This document shows positions 26,701 to 35,089 of a DNA stretch of 64,000 nucleotides, piece after piece. Position numbers and translations under genes: made by a program. Every line of letters begins with the position of its first letter. Within the stretch, counting starts at the first letter, position 1. The notes below the pieces were generated by a model, which had not been told where the DNA came from, made no database searches, and saw nothing but the letters and a program-made list of their open reading frames with translations. This stretch comes from Bradyrhizobium sp. WSM1743. GTDB taxonomy: Bacteria; Pseudomonadota; Alphaproteobacteria; Rhizobiales; Xanthobacteraceae. The stretch is taken from contig NZ_AXAZ01000034.1 in the NCBI RefSeq assembly GCF_000473065.1, forward strand, positions 18,068 through 82,067, in the 5' to 3' direction.

Positions 26701-28908
26701 ATCGTCATCGCCGCCGTCGACGTCGGCATCCTCAACCTCACCAATTACAAGCCGCCGGCGCCGGACGATTATTATCTCGGCCAGCGCCGCCTGAGTGCGG
26801 AGATCCGCGATCTCTACGGCCAGCTGATCGACGGCATGTCGGGCACGCGCGGCCAGATCAAGTCCGGCGGCGATGCTGGTGCGGGCGAGCTCCAGGGCTC
26901 GCCGCCCACGCAGAAGCCGCTGGCGCTCTATTCCGGCATCGTCACCGTCGCCGCTGACGGCACCGCGGAGGTGAGCTTCGACATTCCGGAGTTCGCCGGC
27001 ACCGCGCGCGTGATGGCGGTGGCGTGGACCGCGACCAAGCTCGGCCGCGCCAACACCGATGTCGTGATCCGCGATCCCGTGGTGCTGACCACGACGCTGC
27101 CGCGCTTCCTGCTCAATGGCGACCACGGCACGGTCAACCTGGAGATCGACAATGTCGAGGGTCAGGCCGGCGACTACGTCATCAACGTGAAGGCCGGCGG
27201 TCCGGTGAAGATATCAGGCAATCCCGCCACCACCGTGAAGCTCGCCGCCAAGCAGCGCAATGCGTTCTCGCTCGCGCTCGATGCGACCGCGGCGGGGCAG
27301 GCAACGCTCGACGTCGACATCAAGGGGCCGAATGGCCTGACGCTGGCGCGTCACTATGCGTTCGACGTCAAGGCGGCGACGCAGGTGCTGGCGCGACGCT
27401 CGATCCGGACGCTAGCGAAGGGCGAAAGCCTGACGCTGACCGCGGACATGTTCTCCGATCTCGTGCCGGGCACCGGCAGTGTCTCGGTGTCGGCCAGCTT
27501 GTCGACCGCGCTCGATGCGGCGACGATCCTCAAAGCGCTCGACCGCTATCCCTATGGCTGCTCGGAGCAGATCACGAGCCGGGCCATGCCGCTGCTCTAT
27601 GTCAACGAGCTCGCGGCCGGCGCGCATCTCGCGATGGACACCGAGGTCGACCAGCGCATCCGCGATGCGGTCGAGCGTCTGTTGGCGCGTCAGGGCTCGA
27701 ACGGCTCGTTCGGCCTGTGGTCCGCCGGCGGCGACGATGCCTGGCTCGATGCGTACGTCACGGACTTCCTCACCCGCGCCCGCGAGAAGGGCTTTGCGGT
27801 GCCGGACGTGCTGTTCAAGAACGCGCTCGACCGTATCCGCAACTCGGTCGTCAACGCGAACGAGCCGGAGAAGGATGGTGGGCGCGATCTCGCCTACGGC
27901 CTCTACGTGCTCGCGCGCAATGGCGCTGCACCCATCGGCGACCTCCGCTATCTCGCCGATACCAAGCTTGCCAACCTCGCAACGCCGATTGCGAAGTCGC
28001 AGCTTGCGGCAGCCCTGGCGTTGGTCGGCGATCGCAACCGCGCCGAACGGGTCTATGGCGCCGCGCTCGACAGCCTCGCGCCGAAGCCGGTGCTGGAGTT
28101 CGGCCGCACCGACTACGGCTCGCAGCTCCGCGATGCCGCAGCTTTGGTCTCGCTCGCCAGCGAAGGCAACGTGCCGAAGGCGACGCTGACGCAGGCGGTG
28201 TCGCGGGTCGAGACCGCGCGCGGGCTGACGCCCTACACCTCCACGCAGGAGAATGCATGGCTGGTGCTGGCGGCACGGGCGCTGGCCAAGGAGAACCTCT
28301 CGATCGAGGTCGACGACCAGCCGGTCAAGACTGCGCTCTATCGCAGCTACAAGGCGGACACGCTGAGCGGCAAGCCGCTGAAGATCACCAACACCGGCGA
28401 TGCGCCGGTGCAGGCGGTGGTCTCGGTGTCGGGCTCGCCGGTCACGCCGGAGCCGGCGGCATCGAACGGCTTCAAGATCGAGCGCAGCTACTTCACGCTC
28501 GACGGCAAGCCCGCCGATATCAGCAAGGTCAAGCAGAACCAGCGCTTTGCGGTGGTGCTGAAGATCACCGAGGCGAAGCCCGAGTACGGTCACATCATGG
28601 TGTCCGATTATCTGCCCGCGGGCCTCGAGATCGACAATCCGAAGCTGGTCTCGTCGGGCGACAGCGGCACGCTGGACTGGATCGAGGATGGCGAGGAGCC
28701 CGAAGACACCGAGTTCCGCGACGATCGCTTCACTGCGGCCGTTGACCGGGCCTCGGATTCCAAGTCGGTCTTCACCGTCGCCTATGTTGTCCGAGCGGTT
28801 TCGCCCGGCAAATACGTGCTGCCGCAGGCCTATGTCGAGGACATGTACAATCCCTCGCGCTATGGGCGCACCGGCACGGGGACCGTCGAGGTGCGGGCGG
28901 CGAAGTGA
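23704..28908 (+). CDS. Bacterial alpha-2-macroglobulin with thioester motif
   Basis: The 1734-residue protein (from ATG 23704, behind a GGGAG site) has a signal peptide (cleavage near AQA-AD) followed by the string of macroglobulin domains, the A2M core and a thioester domain. Cys1286-Ser-Glu-Gln1289 in 'YPYGCSEQITSRAM' is the internal thioester CxEQ motif that covalently traps attacking proteases; family members without it are inactive traps, so this one looks competent. No Cys lipobox is evident in the signal, unlike E. coli YfhM, so it is probably soluble in the periplasm. It is followed by penicillin-binding protein 1C, the usual partner gene; together they are thought to protect and repair the envelope after protease breach. 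The bait region cannot be placed reliably by eye. Confidence 0.93.
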   Translation: MIGLVRAVTICAALALGLVAAQAADKAFKRDDLADSAIKLEAQIKSEAGPVAKISATLKTDADAAFRRNDYRTGLSVLGQIAATKPEDAGNWLRLAKVIFQISPKSSSEQIFLLERASTAAYIAYQRAGNPGEEADALAVLGKSLAERKLWRPALDALRLSLDLREVADVRGQYEKMRDEHGFRLLDYTVDSDSASPRACFQFSEELAKRTDFAPFLALAGQDKPALSAEGKQLCVDGLKHGERYNINLRAGLPSTVKEGLPKSAEFNIYVRDRKPFVRFTSRAYVLPRTGQRGIPVVSVNTPAVNINVFRIGDRNLINTVVDSDFQKTLSKYQLSDLGDERGVKVWSGELATAMTLNQDVTTAFPVDQALGELQPGVYVMTAAAKGPGSDDDYQLATQWFIVSDLGVSAYSGNDGIHVFVNSLASTDPVGKAEVRLVARNNEILATRKTDDSGHVLFEAGLARGEGGLSPAMLTVTGEKADYAFLSLKTSAFDLSDRGVSGRAVPAGADAFVYAERGVYRSSETVYLTALLRDGQGNAVTGGPLTLVIERPDGVEFRRAVLADQGAGGRTLAVPLNSAVPTGTWRARAFTDPKGASVGETTFMVEDYVPDRIEFDLSAKDKLIKANTPVELKADGHFLYGAPASGLQLEGDMLIVPAAERPGFAGYQFGVADEETTSNERTPLENLPEADANGVATFPVTLDKQPASTRPQEAQIFVRMVETGGRAVERKIVLPVAPATAQIGIKPLFGDKNVAEGDKAEFDVVFVSPEGQTLRRDGLRYELLKMESRYQWYRQNNYWEYEPVKSTSRVADGDVTIAADKPSRISLTPQPGRYRLDVKSNDADGPVTSLQFDVGWYSDGSADTPDLLETSIDKPQYASGDTMTVSVNVRSAGKLTVNVLGDRLLTTQTIDVKEGTAQVKLPIGKDWGTGAYVVATLRRPLDAAAQRMPGRAIGLKWFGIDKQTRTLQVKLAPPSLIRPNSALKIPVKLDGLNPGEDAKIVIAAVDVGILNLTNYKPPAPDDYYLGQRRLSAEIRDLYGQLIDGMSGTRGQIKSGGDAGAGELQGSPPTQKPLALYSGIVTVAADGTAEVSFDIPEFAGTARVMAVAWTATKLGRANTDVVIRDPVVLTTTLPRFLLNGDHGTVNLEIDNVEGQAGDYVINVKAGGPVKISGNPATTVKLAAKQRNAFSLALDATAAGQATLDVDIKGPNGLTLARHYAFDVKAATQVLARRSIRTLAKGESLTLTADMFSDLVPGTGSVSVSASLSTALDAATILKALDRYPYGCSEQITSRAMPLLYVNELAAGAHLAMDTEVDQRIRDAVERLLARQGSNGSFGLWSAGGDDAWLDAYVTDFLTRAREKGFAVPDVLFKNALDRIRNSVVNANEPEKDGGRDLAYGLYVLARNGAAPIGDLRYLADTKLANLATPIAKSQLAAALALVGDRNRAERVYGAALDSLAPKPVLEFGRTDYGSQLRDAAALVSLASEGNVPKATLTQAVSRVETARGLTPYTSTQENAWLVLAARALAKENLSIEVDDQPVKTALYRSYKADTLSGKPLKITNTGDAPVQAVVSVSGSPVTPEPAASNGFKIERSYFTLDGKPADISKVKQNQRFAVVLKITEAKPEYGHIMVSDYLPAGLEIDNPKLVSSGDSGTLDWIEDGEEPEDTEFRDDRFTAAVDRASDSKSVFTVAYVVRAVSPGKYVLPQAYVEDMYNPSRYGRTGTGTVEVRAAK

Positions 28909-28940
28909 GCGGTGGGATGAGCGAAGCCAACCAAGTATCT

Positions 28941-29022
28941 CGTCATTCCGGGATGGTCCGAAGGACCAGACCCGGAATCTCGAGATTCCGGGTTCGGCTC
29001 TTCGAGCCGCCCCGGAATGACA
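28941..29022. repeat. Palindromic intergenic repeat (CGTCATTCCGGG family) between A2M and pbpC
   Basis: CGTCATTCCGGG at the left pairs with CCCCGGAATGAC at the right, and inner segments CCCGGAATCTCG and CGAGATTCCGGG pair as well. It fills most of the 134-bp gap between two genes expected to be co-transcribed and could form a strong RNA hairpin there. Confidence 0.75.
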
Positions 29023-29042
29023 GGCGAGGAGGTCGTACAATC

Positions 29043-31103
29043 ATGCGCCTGCTCTGCACCCTCGCACTCACCTTCATCCTCGCCATCATCGGCTTCGTCG
29101 CCTGGGTTTATTCCCTCGGTCCTCTCCCGCTCGACGACGCGCGCCAGGTCTCCACCACCATCGTCGACCGCAACGGTAAGCTGCTGCGCGCCTATGCCAT
29201 GACGGATGGGCGCTGGCGGTTGCCGGTCGATGCCAAGACCAACGTCGATCCGACGTACCTGAAACTGCTGTTCGCCTATGAGGACCAGCGCTTCTACGCC
29301 CATGACGGTATCGATCCGCTCGCGCTCGGCCGCGCCGCGTTGCAGCTCGGAACGCGCGGCCACATCGTCTCGGGCGGCTCGACCATCACCATGCAGCTCG
29401 CGCGGCTGATGGAGCCGCGCCGGCAGCGTTCGCTCTATGCCAAGCTGCGGCAGATGGTGCGTGCGATCGAGATCGAGCGCAGCATGAGCAAGGAGCAGAT
29501 CCTCGATCTCTATCTGGCGCTCGCACCCTATGGCGGCAATCTCGAAGGCATCCGCGCGGCGTCCATCGCCTATCTCGGCAAAGAGCCGAAGCGCCTGTCG
29601 CTGGCGGAGGCCGCGATGCTGGTGGCGCTACCGCAATCGCCGGAGACGCGCCGGCTCGATCGCTATCCCGAGGCGGCGCGTAAGGCGCGCGACCGCGTGC
29701 TCGACCGCATGGTCGAGGAGCACGTGGTCAGTGCCGACGACGCCAGGCAGGCCAAAGCGGTGCCTGTGCCAAAACTGCGGAAGCCGATGCCGATCCTGGC
29801 GCCGCATGCCTCCGACACCGCGCTTTCGACAGTCAAGGATACGCCAGTCATCAAGCTGACGCTCGATGCGAACCTGCAGAAGGTGCTGGAGCCGCTGGCG
29901 CGCGACCGCGCCATTGCGCTTGGGCCGAACATCTCGGTCGGCATCATCGTGGTCGACAATGAGAGCGGCGACGTGCTCGCCCGCGTCGGTTCGGCCGATT
30001 ATTTCGATGAGAGCCGGGCAGGGCAGGTCGACATGACCCGCGCCGTCCGCTCGCCGGGCTCGACGCTGAAACCGTTCATCTATGGGCTCGCCTTCGAGGA
30101 CGGCTTTGTTCATCCCGACAGCCTGATCGACGATCGGCCGGTTCGCTTCGGCTCCTACGCGCCGGAGAATTTCGACATGACGTTCCAGGGCACGGTGCCG
30201 GTGAGGAAGGCGCTGCAATTGTCGCTGAACGTGCCCGCCATCGTGCTGCTCGACCGCGTCGGCTCGAGCCGGCTGGCCTCACGGCTGCGGCAGGCCGGCG
30301 GCAATCTGGTTTTGCCCAAGGACGAAACGCCAGGGCTCGCCATGGGCCTCGGTGGCGTTGGCGTCACACTCCAGGACCTCGCCCAGCTCTATGCGGGCTT
30401 CGCCCGTCTCGGCACCACCAAGCCACTGCGCGAGGTCATGGCTGACAAGGACGATCGCGAGCCGCTGCGGCTGCTGGATCAGGTCGCGGCCTGGCAGGTC
30501 GGCAACGTGCTGCTGGGCACGCCCCCGCCGGAGAACGCCGCTCACAACCGGATCGCGTTCAAGACCGGGACCTCCTACGGCTATCGCGATGCCTGGTCGG
30601 TCGGCTTCGACGGCCGCATGACCATCGGCGTCTGGGTCGGCCGTCCGGACGGCGCGCCGGTTCCGGGCCTGATCGGACGTATCGCCGCCGCGCCCATCCT
30701 GTTCGACGCCTTTGCCCGGAGCGGCAAGACGCTCGCGCCGTTGCCGAAGGCGCCCAAGGGAACCCTGGTGGCCAGCAACGCCAAGCTGCCGCTGCCCCTG
30801 AAGCGGTTCCGCCCGGTCGGGGAACTGGTGCGCACCGGGGGCGAGCAGGCCCTGCACATTCAGTTTCCGCTCAACGGCTCGCGGATCGACGTCGATCGAT
30901 CGGGTGGCCGGGAGAGCGCAGCCATGCCGGTCAAAGTCGCCGGCGGCGTGTTGCCCATGACCGTCATGGTTAACGGCACCGCGCTTGGCGAGATCGATGG
31001 CCGCCGCCAGCGGCTGATCGATCCGCCCGGTCCGGGCTTCGCCCGCCTCACTGTGATCGACGCCACGGGCGCCGCGGACACAGTCGTCATTCGAATTCAA
31101 TGA
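29043..31103 (+). CDS. pbpC: Penicillin-binding protein 1C (glycosyltransferase/transpeptidase)
   Basis: The 686-residue bifunctional peptidoglycan synthase has an N-terminal anchor ('LALTFILAIIGFVAWVYSLG'), a GT51 domain with Glu80 in 'YEDQRFYAHDGID', 'GGSTITMQLARL' and a helical 'EIERSMSKEQILDLYL' segment. The transpeptidase domain has Ser340-Thr-Leu-Lys343, the SxN triad 'LSLNVP' and 'FKTGTSYGYRDAW', and a C-terminal BiPBP_C domain (about residues 580-686) that marks the 1C class. ATG 29043 gives the standard short cytoplasmic tail. It follows the A2M gene as in enterobacteria. Length fits PBP1C (~700-770). Confidence 0.95.
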   Translation: MRLLCTLALTFILAIIGFVAWVYSLGPLPLDDARQVSTTIVDRNGKLLRAYAMTDGRWRLPVDAKTNVDPTYLKLLFAYEDQRFYAHDGIDPLALGRAALQLGTRGHIVSGGSTITMQLARLMEPRRQRSLYAKLRQMVRAIEIERSMSKEQILDLYLALAPYGGNLEGIRAASIAYLGKEPKRLSLAEAAMLVALPQSPETRRLDRYPEAARKARDRVLDRMVEEHVVSADDARQAKAVPVPKLRKPMPILAPHASDTALSTVKDTPVIKLTLDANLQKVLEPLARDRAIALGPNISVGIIVVDNESGDVLARVGSADYFDESRAGQVDMTRAVRSPGSTLKPFIYGLAFEDGFVHPDSLIDDRPVRFGSYAPENFDMTFQGTVPVRKALQLSLNVPAIVLLDRVGSSRLASRLRQAGGNLVLPKDETPGLAMGLGGVGVTLQDLAQLYAGFARLGTTKPLREVMADKDDREPLRLLDQVAAWQVGNVLLGTPPPENAAHNRIAFKTGTSYGYRDAWSVGFDGRMTIGVWVGRPDGAPVPGLIGRIAAAPILFDAFARSGKTLAPLPKAPKGTLVASNAKLPLPLKRFRPVGELVRTGGEQALHIQFPLNGSRIDVDRSGGRESAAMPVKVAGGVLPMTVMVNGTALGEIDGRRQRLIDPPGPGFARLTVIDATGAADTVVIRIQ

Positions 31104-31153
31104 GCCTGCCTTAAGCGGTTGTGGCGATGGCGGTTTCAGCGTAAGCGGAACCA

Positions 31154-32896
31154 ATGGCCGAGACCTACCCAAGCCCCCGTTTTGGAGCCCCCCGCGAGTC
31201 GAAATCGCCCGCAAATCCGGGCAGCGGGCTCGTGCGCTTGCTCGACATCGTCACGGCTAGCCATGCGCGCGCGGTCGGCTTCCTGGTGCTCTGCGCGCTG
31301 CTGCTGTTCCTGCCCGGCTTCTTCACCATCCCGCCGATCGATCGCGACGAAGCGCGCTTCGCCCAGGCCACCAAGCAGATGGTCGAGAGCGGCGACTATG
31401 TCGACATCCGTTTTCAGGAGGACGTCCGCTACAAGAAGCCGGTCGGCATCTACTGGTTGCAATCGGCGACTGTCGAAGCCGCGTCGATGCTCAAGCTGCC
31501 GAAAGCCGAACTGCGCATCTGGGTCTACCGCCTGCCGTCGTTGATGGGCGCGATCGGCGCCGTGCTCATGACCTATTGGGCCGCGCTCGGCTTCGTCACG
31601 CGGCGCGCCGCGGTGCTGGCGGCGCTGATGATGTGCGCGTCCGTGCTGCTCGGCGTCGAAGCGCGGCTGGCGAAGACCGACGCCATGCTGCTGTTCTGCG
31701 TCGTCGCCGCAATGGGGGCGATGGCGCGGGCCTATTTGTCCTGGCAGCGCGCCGAAGACGAGACGCACCCGCCCTGGAGCTGGCCCGCGATCTTCTGGAG
31801 CGCGCTCGCTCTGGGCATCCTGATCAAAGGTCCGCTGATCCTGATGTTCGCGGGCCTGACCATCGTCGCGCTTGCGATCCAGGACCGCGATGCCTCCTGG
31901 CTGTGGAAGTTGCGCCCGCTCTGGGGCCTGATGTGGATGCTGGTGCTGGTGCTGCCCTGGTTCGTCGCGATCTTCTGGCGCGCGGGCGAAGCCTTCTTCG
32001 CCGATTCCGTCGGCGGCGACATGCTCAGCAAGATCGGCGCTCAGGAATCCCACGGCGCGCCGCCCGGACTGTATCTGGCGCTGTTCTGGATCACCTTCTG
32101 GCCGGGCGCACCGCTCGCCGCGATGGCAGCGCCTGCGGTGTGGCGGGCGCGGCGCGAGCCCGGCGCACAGTTTCTGCTGGCCTGGCTGATTCCGTCCTGG
32201 ATCGTGTTCGAGGCTGTGCTGACCAAGCTGCCGCATTACGTGCTGCCGCTCTACCCGGCGATCGCGATCCTCACCGCCGGCGCCCTGGAGCGGCGCGTGC
32301 TGTCGCGCTCCTGGCTGATGCGCGGTTCGGCGTGGTGGTTCGCGATCCCTGCGGCCGCCTCGATCATCGCGGTGGTCGGCGCGGTGATGCTGACGCGGCA
32401 GCCGGCCTTCGTGGCCTGGCCCTTCATCGCGGCCTCGCTGATCTTCGGCCTGTTCGCCTGGTGGCTCTACGACAACAATCGCGCCGAGCGTTCGCTGCTC
32501 AATGCGCTGGTCGCAGCCTTGATGCTGGCGGTGACGGTCTACGGCATCGTGCTGCCGTCACTGACGCCGCTGTTTCCGAGCATCGAGATCGCGCGCGCGC
32601 TTCGCAACGTCACCTGCGTCGGACCGAAGGCGGCTGCGGCCGGTTATCATGAGCCGAGCCTTGTCTTTCTGGTGGGCACTCAGACCTTGCTGACCGACGG
32701 GTCCGGTGCGGCGGATTTCCTGCGGCAGGGGAGCTGCCGCTTCGCGTTGATCGAGCAGCGCACCGAGCGCAGCTTCGTGCAGCGCGCCGAGGCGATCGGG
32801 CTGCGCTACAAGGTCGGTGCCCGCATCGACGGCTATAATTTCTCGCAAGGGCGCGCGATCTCGATCTCGATCTTCCGCTCGGAAGGCACCGAATAG
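31154..32896 (+). CDS. GT39/ArnT-like membrane glycosyltransferase
   Basis: The 580-residue multispan protein belongs to the PMT_2/ArnT superfamily, which transfers a sugar from a polyprenyl-phosphate carrier at the periplasmic face. The N-terminal loop 'IPPIDRDEARFAQATKQMVESGDYVDIRFQEDVRYKKP' includes the catalytic Asp-Glu motif and the 'KPVGIYWLQS' segment of ArnT proteins. About 11 hydrophobic helices follow, with a soluble C-terminal domain of ~120 residues. Downstream lie PAP2, GT2 and LAB_N genes on the same strand; the GT2 product is the expected donor-lipid synthase. Lipid A (mannose or uronic acid addition) is the likely acceptor by analogy with rhizobial RgtA-D, but the sugar is not known. 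Confidence 0.88.
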   Translation: MAETYPSPRFGAPRESKSPANPGSGLVRLLDIVTASHARAVGFLVLCALLLFLPGFFTIPPIDRDEARFAQATKQMVESGDYVDIRFQEDVRYKKPVGIYWLQSATVEAASMLKLPKAELRIWVYRLPSLMGAIGAVLMTYWAALGFVTRRAAVLAALMMCASVLLGVEARLAKTDAMLLFCVVAAMGAMARAYLSWQRAEDETHPPWSWPAIFWSALALGILIKGPLILMFAGLTIVALAIQDRDASWLWKLRPLWGLMWMLVLVLPWFVAIFWRAGEAFFADSVGGDMLSKIGAQESHGAPPGLYLALFWITFWPGAPLAAMAAPAVWRARREPGAQFLLAWLIPSWIVFEAVLTKLPHYVLPLYPAIAILTAGALERRVLSRSWLMRGSAWWFAIPAAASIIAVVGAVMLTRQPAFVAWPFIAASLIFGLFAWWLYDNNRAERSLLNALVAALMLAVTVYGIVLPSLTPLFPSIEIARALRNVTCVGPKAAAAGYHEPSLVFLVGTQTLLTDGSGAADFLRQGSCRFALIEQRTERSFVQRAEAIGLRYKVGARIDGYNFSQGRAISISIFRSEGTE

Positions 32897-32897
32897 G

Positions 32898-33743
32898 ATG
32901 GGTGCCTCGACCGACATTGCGCCGCGTGGCGGCTATCCCGCGCAGTTGCTCGCCGTGTCCCGGCGCGCGCTGGCGCAGCTCGTGCGCTCGCCATCGCATT
33001 CGTGCCGGGCCGAGGCCGCCCGAAAGCTGGCGCGGCATTCGCTCTGGCTCAGCGCAGCGGGCGCAGCCTTGGTCATCGCGCTGATGGTCGGGTTCGATCA
33101 GACCGAGATCCTGCTGATGCCGCCGCGCGGCACGCCAAGCCTGTGGCCTATCCGCATCCTCACCGATTTCGGCAAGGACGAGTATGTGCTCTCCGTGCTG
33201 GGAGCTGCGCTGGTGGCGCTGGCGCTTGTCGCGGCCGGGCTGCACGGAAGCCGCCGCGCGCTGCTGCTCGGCTTCGGCACGCGGCTGCAATTCATGTTCC
33301 TGTCGGTTGCCGTGTCAGCGTTCGTCGCCGAGATCCTGAAATATCTCATCGGCCGCGGACGTCCGTTCGTCGGCGGCCAGCCCAATCCGTTCAACTTCGT
33401 CCCGTTCGACGGGACGGGGGCTTATGCCAGCCTGCCCTCAGGCCACGCCGTGGCGGCGTTCGCCCTGGCGTTTGCCGTGTCGGCATTGTGGCCGCGCCTG
33501 CGCCTATTCATGTTCACTTACGCGATCGTGATCCTGCTGACGCGCCTGGTGCTGCTTGCGCATCACCCGAGCGACGTCGTAGCCGGCGCCCTGGTCGGTT
33601 TGGTGGGCGCCATGGCCGTCCGTTACTGGTTTGCGGCCCGAAGGCTCGGCTTTGCCATCCGCGCCGACGGCACCATCGTGCCGCTTTCAGGCACGGTATC
33701 GGACCGCCTCAAAAGGGTTGCCCACGGGGCATCCGCCCCATAA
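32898..33743 (+). CDS. PAP2-family membrane phosphatase
   Basis: The 281-residue membrane protein contains the three parts of the PAP2 phosphatase signature: 'KYLIGRGRP' (KX6RP), 'LPSGH' (PSGH) and 'RLVLLAHHPSD' (the SRxxxxxHxxxD box with Thr for the first Ser). All catalytic residues are present. ATG 32898 follows the GT39 stop directly. Possible roles are recycling of undecaprenyl diphosphate or dephosphorylation of lipid A (LpxE/LpxF-like); the neighbours do not decide which. C-terminal ~40 residues are cytoplasmic. Confidence 0.87.
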   Translation: MGASTDIAPRGGYPAQLLAVSRRALAQLVRSPSHSCRAEAARKLARHSLWLSAAGAALVIALMVGFDQTEILLMPPRGTPSLWPIRILTDFGKDEYVLSVLGAALVALALVAAGLHGSRRALLLGFGTRLQFMFLSVAVSAFVAEILKYLIGRGRPFVGGQPNPFNFVPFDGTGAYASLPSGHAVAAFALAFAVSALWPRLRLFMFTYAIVILLTRLVLLAHHPSDVVAGALVGLVGAMAVRYWFAARRLGFAIRADGTIVPLSGTVSDRLKRVAHGASAP

Positions 33744-33806
33744 AAGCGGCTGCCTGCCGGGAGGTCGGTTCCCCGAGGCAGGTCAATTCCAACCACGAGC
33801 CTCGAT

Positions 33807-34544
33807 TTGTCGACGTCCCAGCCTTCGGTTTCCATCGTCGTTCCCGTGCGCAACGAAGCCGACAACATCGCGCCCTTGATCGAGGAGATCACGGCGGCGC
33901 TCGATGGCCGCTGGGCCTATGAGATCATCTACGTCAACGACGGCTCGACCGATGCGACCGGCGAGCGGCTCGGCGTCATCATGAAACAGCGGAGCAATCT
34001 GCGTCAGCTCCGCCATGCGAGATCGGTCGGCCAATCGGCGGCCGTGCGCAGCGGCGTGCGCGCGGCGCGCGGGGCGATCGTGGCGACGCTCGACGGCGAC
34101 GGCCAGAACAATCCGGCCTTCCTGCCCGACCTGATCGCGGCGGTCGAGAAGGGGGCAGGGCGTGTCGGTCTCGCCGCCGGCCAGCGCGTCGGGCGCAAGG
34201 ACACCGGCTTCAAGAAATTCCAGTCGCGCGTGGCGAACGGCGTTCGCAACGCCATCCTGAAGGACGGCACGCGCGACACCGGCTGCGGACTGAAGGCGTT
34301 CCGCCGCGACGTCTTTCTGATGCTGCCTTATTTCGACGGTCTGCATCGCTTCCTGCCCGCGTTGGTCCGCCGCGAGGGCTACGACATTGCCTATGTCGAC
34401 GTGATCGACCGGCCGCGCCATTCCGGCGTATCGAACTATGGCTTCTTCGACCGGCTATGGATCGGCATCATGGATCTCGCCGGCGTGTGGTGGCTGATCC
34501 GCCGCAAGAAGCCGACGCCTGAGGTGACCGAGGTGAATGCATGA
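33807..34544 (+). CDS. Polyprenyl-phosphate glycosyltransferase, GT2 (Dpm1/ArnC/RgtE-like)
   Basis: The 245-residue GT2 enzyme starts with 'VSIVVPVRNEADNIAPLIEEI', has 'IIYVNDGSTDAT' and the metal-binding 'LDGDGQNNPAFLPDLI' (DxD-type), and continues with 'DTGCGLKAFRRDVF' and 'RHSGVSNYGFFDRLW', characteristic of Dpm1-like enzymes. The C-terminal helix region is weakly hydrophobic, so the enzyme is peripheral or lightly anchored. It would load a sugar from a nucleotide donor on to a polyprenyl phosphate for the GT39 transferase. The start is TTG 33807; an ATG choice is not available nearby. The next gene overlaps by four bases (ATGA). Confidence 0.88.
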   Translation: MSTSQPSVSIVVPVRNEADNIAPLIEEITAALDGRWAYEIIYVNDGSTDATGERLGVIMKQRSNLRQLRHARSVGQSAAVRSGVRAARGAIVATLDGDGQNNPAFLPDLIAAVEKGAGRVGLAAGQRVGRKDTGFKKFQSRVANGVRNAILKDGTRDTGCGLKAFRRDVFLMLPYFDGLHRFLPALVRREGYDIAYVDVIDRPRHSGVSNYGFFDRLWIGIMDLAGVWWLIRRKKPTPEVTEVNA

Positions 34545-34879
34545 TCATCCAATACGGTCAGGCGCTGAGCAATTATCTCTACGACGTCTTCGTCGCCAAG
34601 TTCGACTTCTGGCTGGCGTTCGGCCTCGTCGCGCAGCTGTTCTTCACCGCACGCTTCCTGGTGCAATGGATCGCGAGCGAGCGCGCCGGCAACAGCGTGG
34701 TGCCGATGGCATTCTGGTTCTGCTCGATGGGCGGCGGGCTGATGACGCTGGTCTATGGCGTCGTGAAGCGCGAGCCCGTGATCATCCTCGGACAGTCGCT
34801 CGCGACCATCATCTATGTCAGAAACATCATGCTGATCTGGAAGAATCGCGGTACGGCCTCGAAGACGCTGGACCGCTGA
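34541..34879 (+). CDS. LAB_N domain membrane protein (lipid-A-disaccharide synthase N-terminal-like)
   Basis: The 112-residue protein has three hydrophobic helices and the LAB_N (PF07578) motifs 'FWLAFGLVAQLFFTARFLVQWIASERAGNSVVPMAFWFCSMGGG' and 'DPVIILGQSLATIIYVRNIMLI'-like ending. The Gln-Trp, Ser and Pro-Met residues are those conserved in the family. Such proteins sit beside Dpm1-like transferases in many alphaproteobacteria and may help flip or present the lipid-linked sugar; the activity is not established. ATG overlaps the GT2 stop, so translation is coupled. Confidence 0.88.
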   Translation: MIIQYGQALSNYLYDVFVAKFDFWLAFGLVAQLFFTARFLVQWIASERAGNSVVPMAFWFCSMGGGLMTLVYGVVKREPVIILGQSLATIIYVRNIMLIWKNRGTASKTLDR

Positions 34880-34941
34880 TCCGATGCCTTAAAAGGCATG
34901 ATGCGATGAGGCTTGATCGCGGCGACGACGGAGGTGCGCTG

Positions 34942-35046
34942 CCTCTCCCGCAAGCGGGAGAGGGTATTTCCGCAACGGGACAATCGCCTAGAGGAGACAG
35001 CCCTCACCCGGCGCTTCGCGCCGACCTCTCCCGCAAGCGGGAGAGG
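34942..35046. repeat. Paired palindromic repeats (CTCTCCCGCAAGCGGGAGAG)
   Basis: Two identical 22-bp palindromes (34942-34963 and 35025-35046) with arms CCTCTCCCGC and GCGGGAGAGG frame a 61-bp spacer containing 'GCCCTCACCCGGCGCTTCGCGCC'-type sequence split in parts. The same family recurs at 51441. It separates the convergent LAB_N and Na/Pi genes. Confidence 0.8.
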
Positions 35047-35089
35047 TGAACGAGCCGCGACAATCGATTCAACCTAAAGCCCATCGGCT

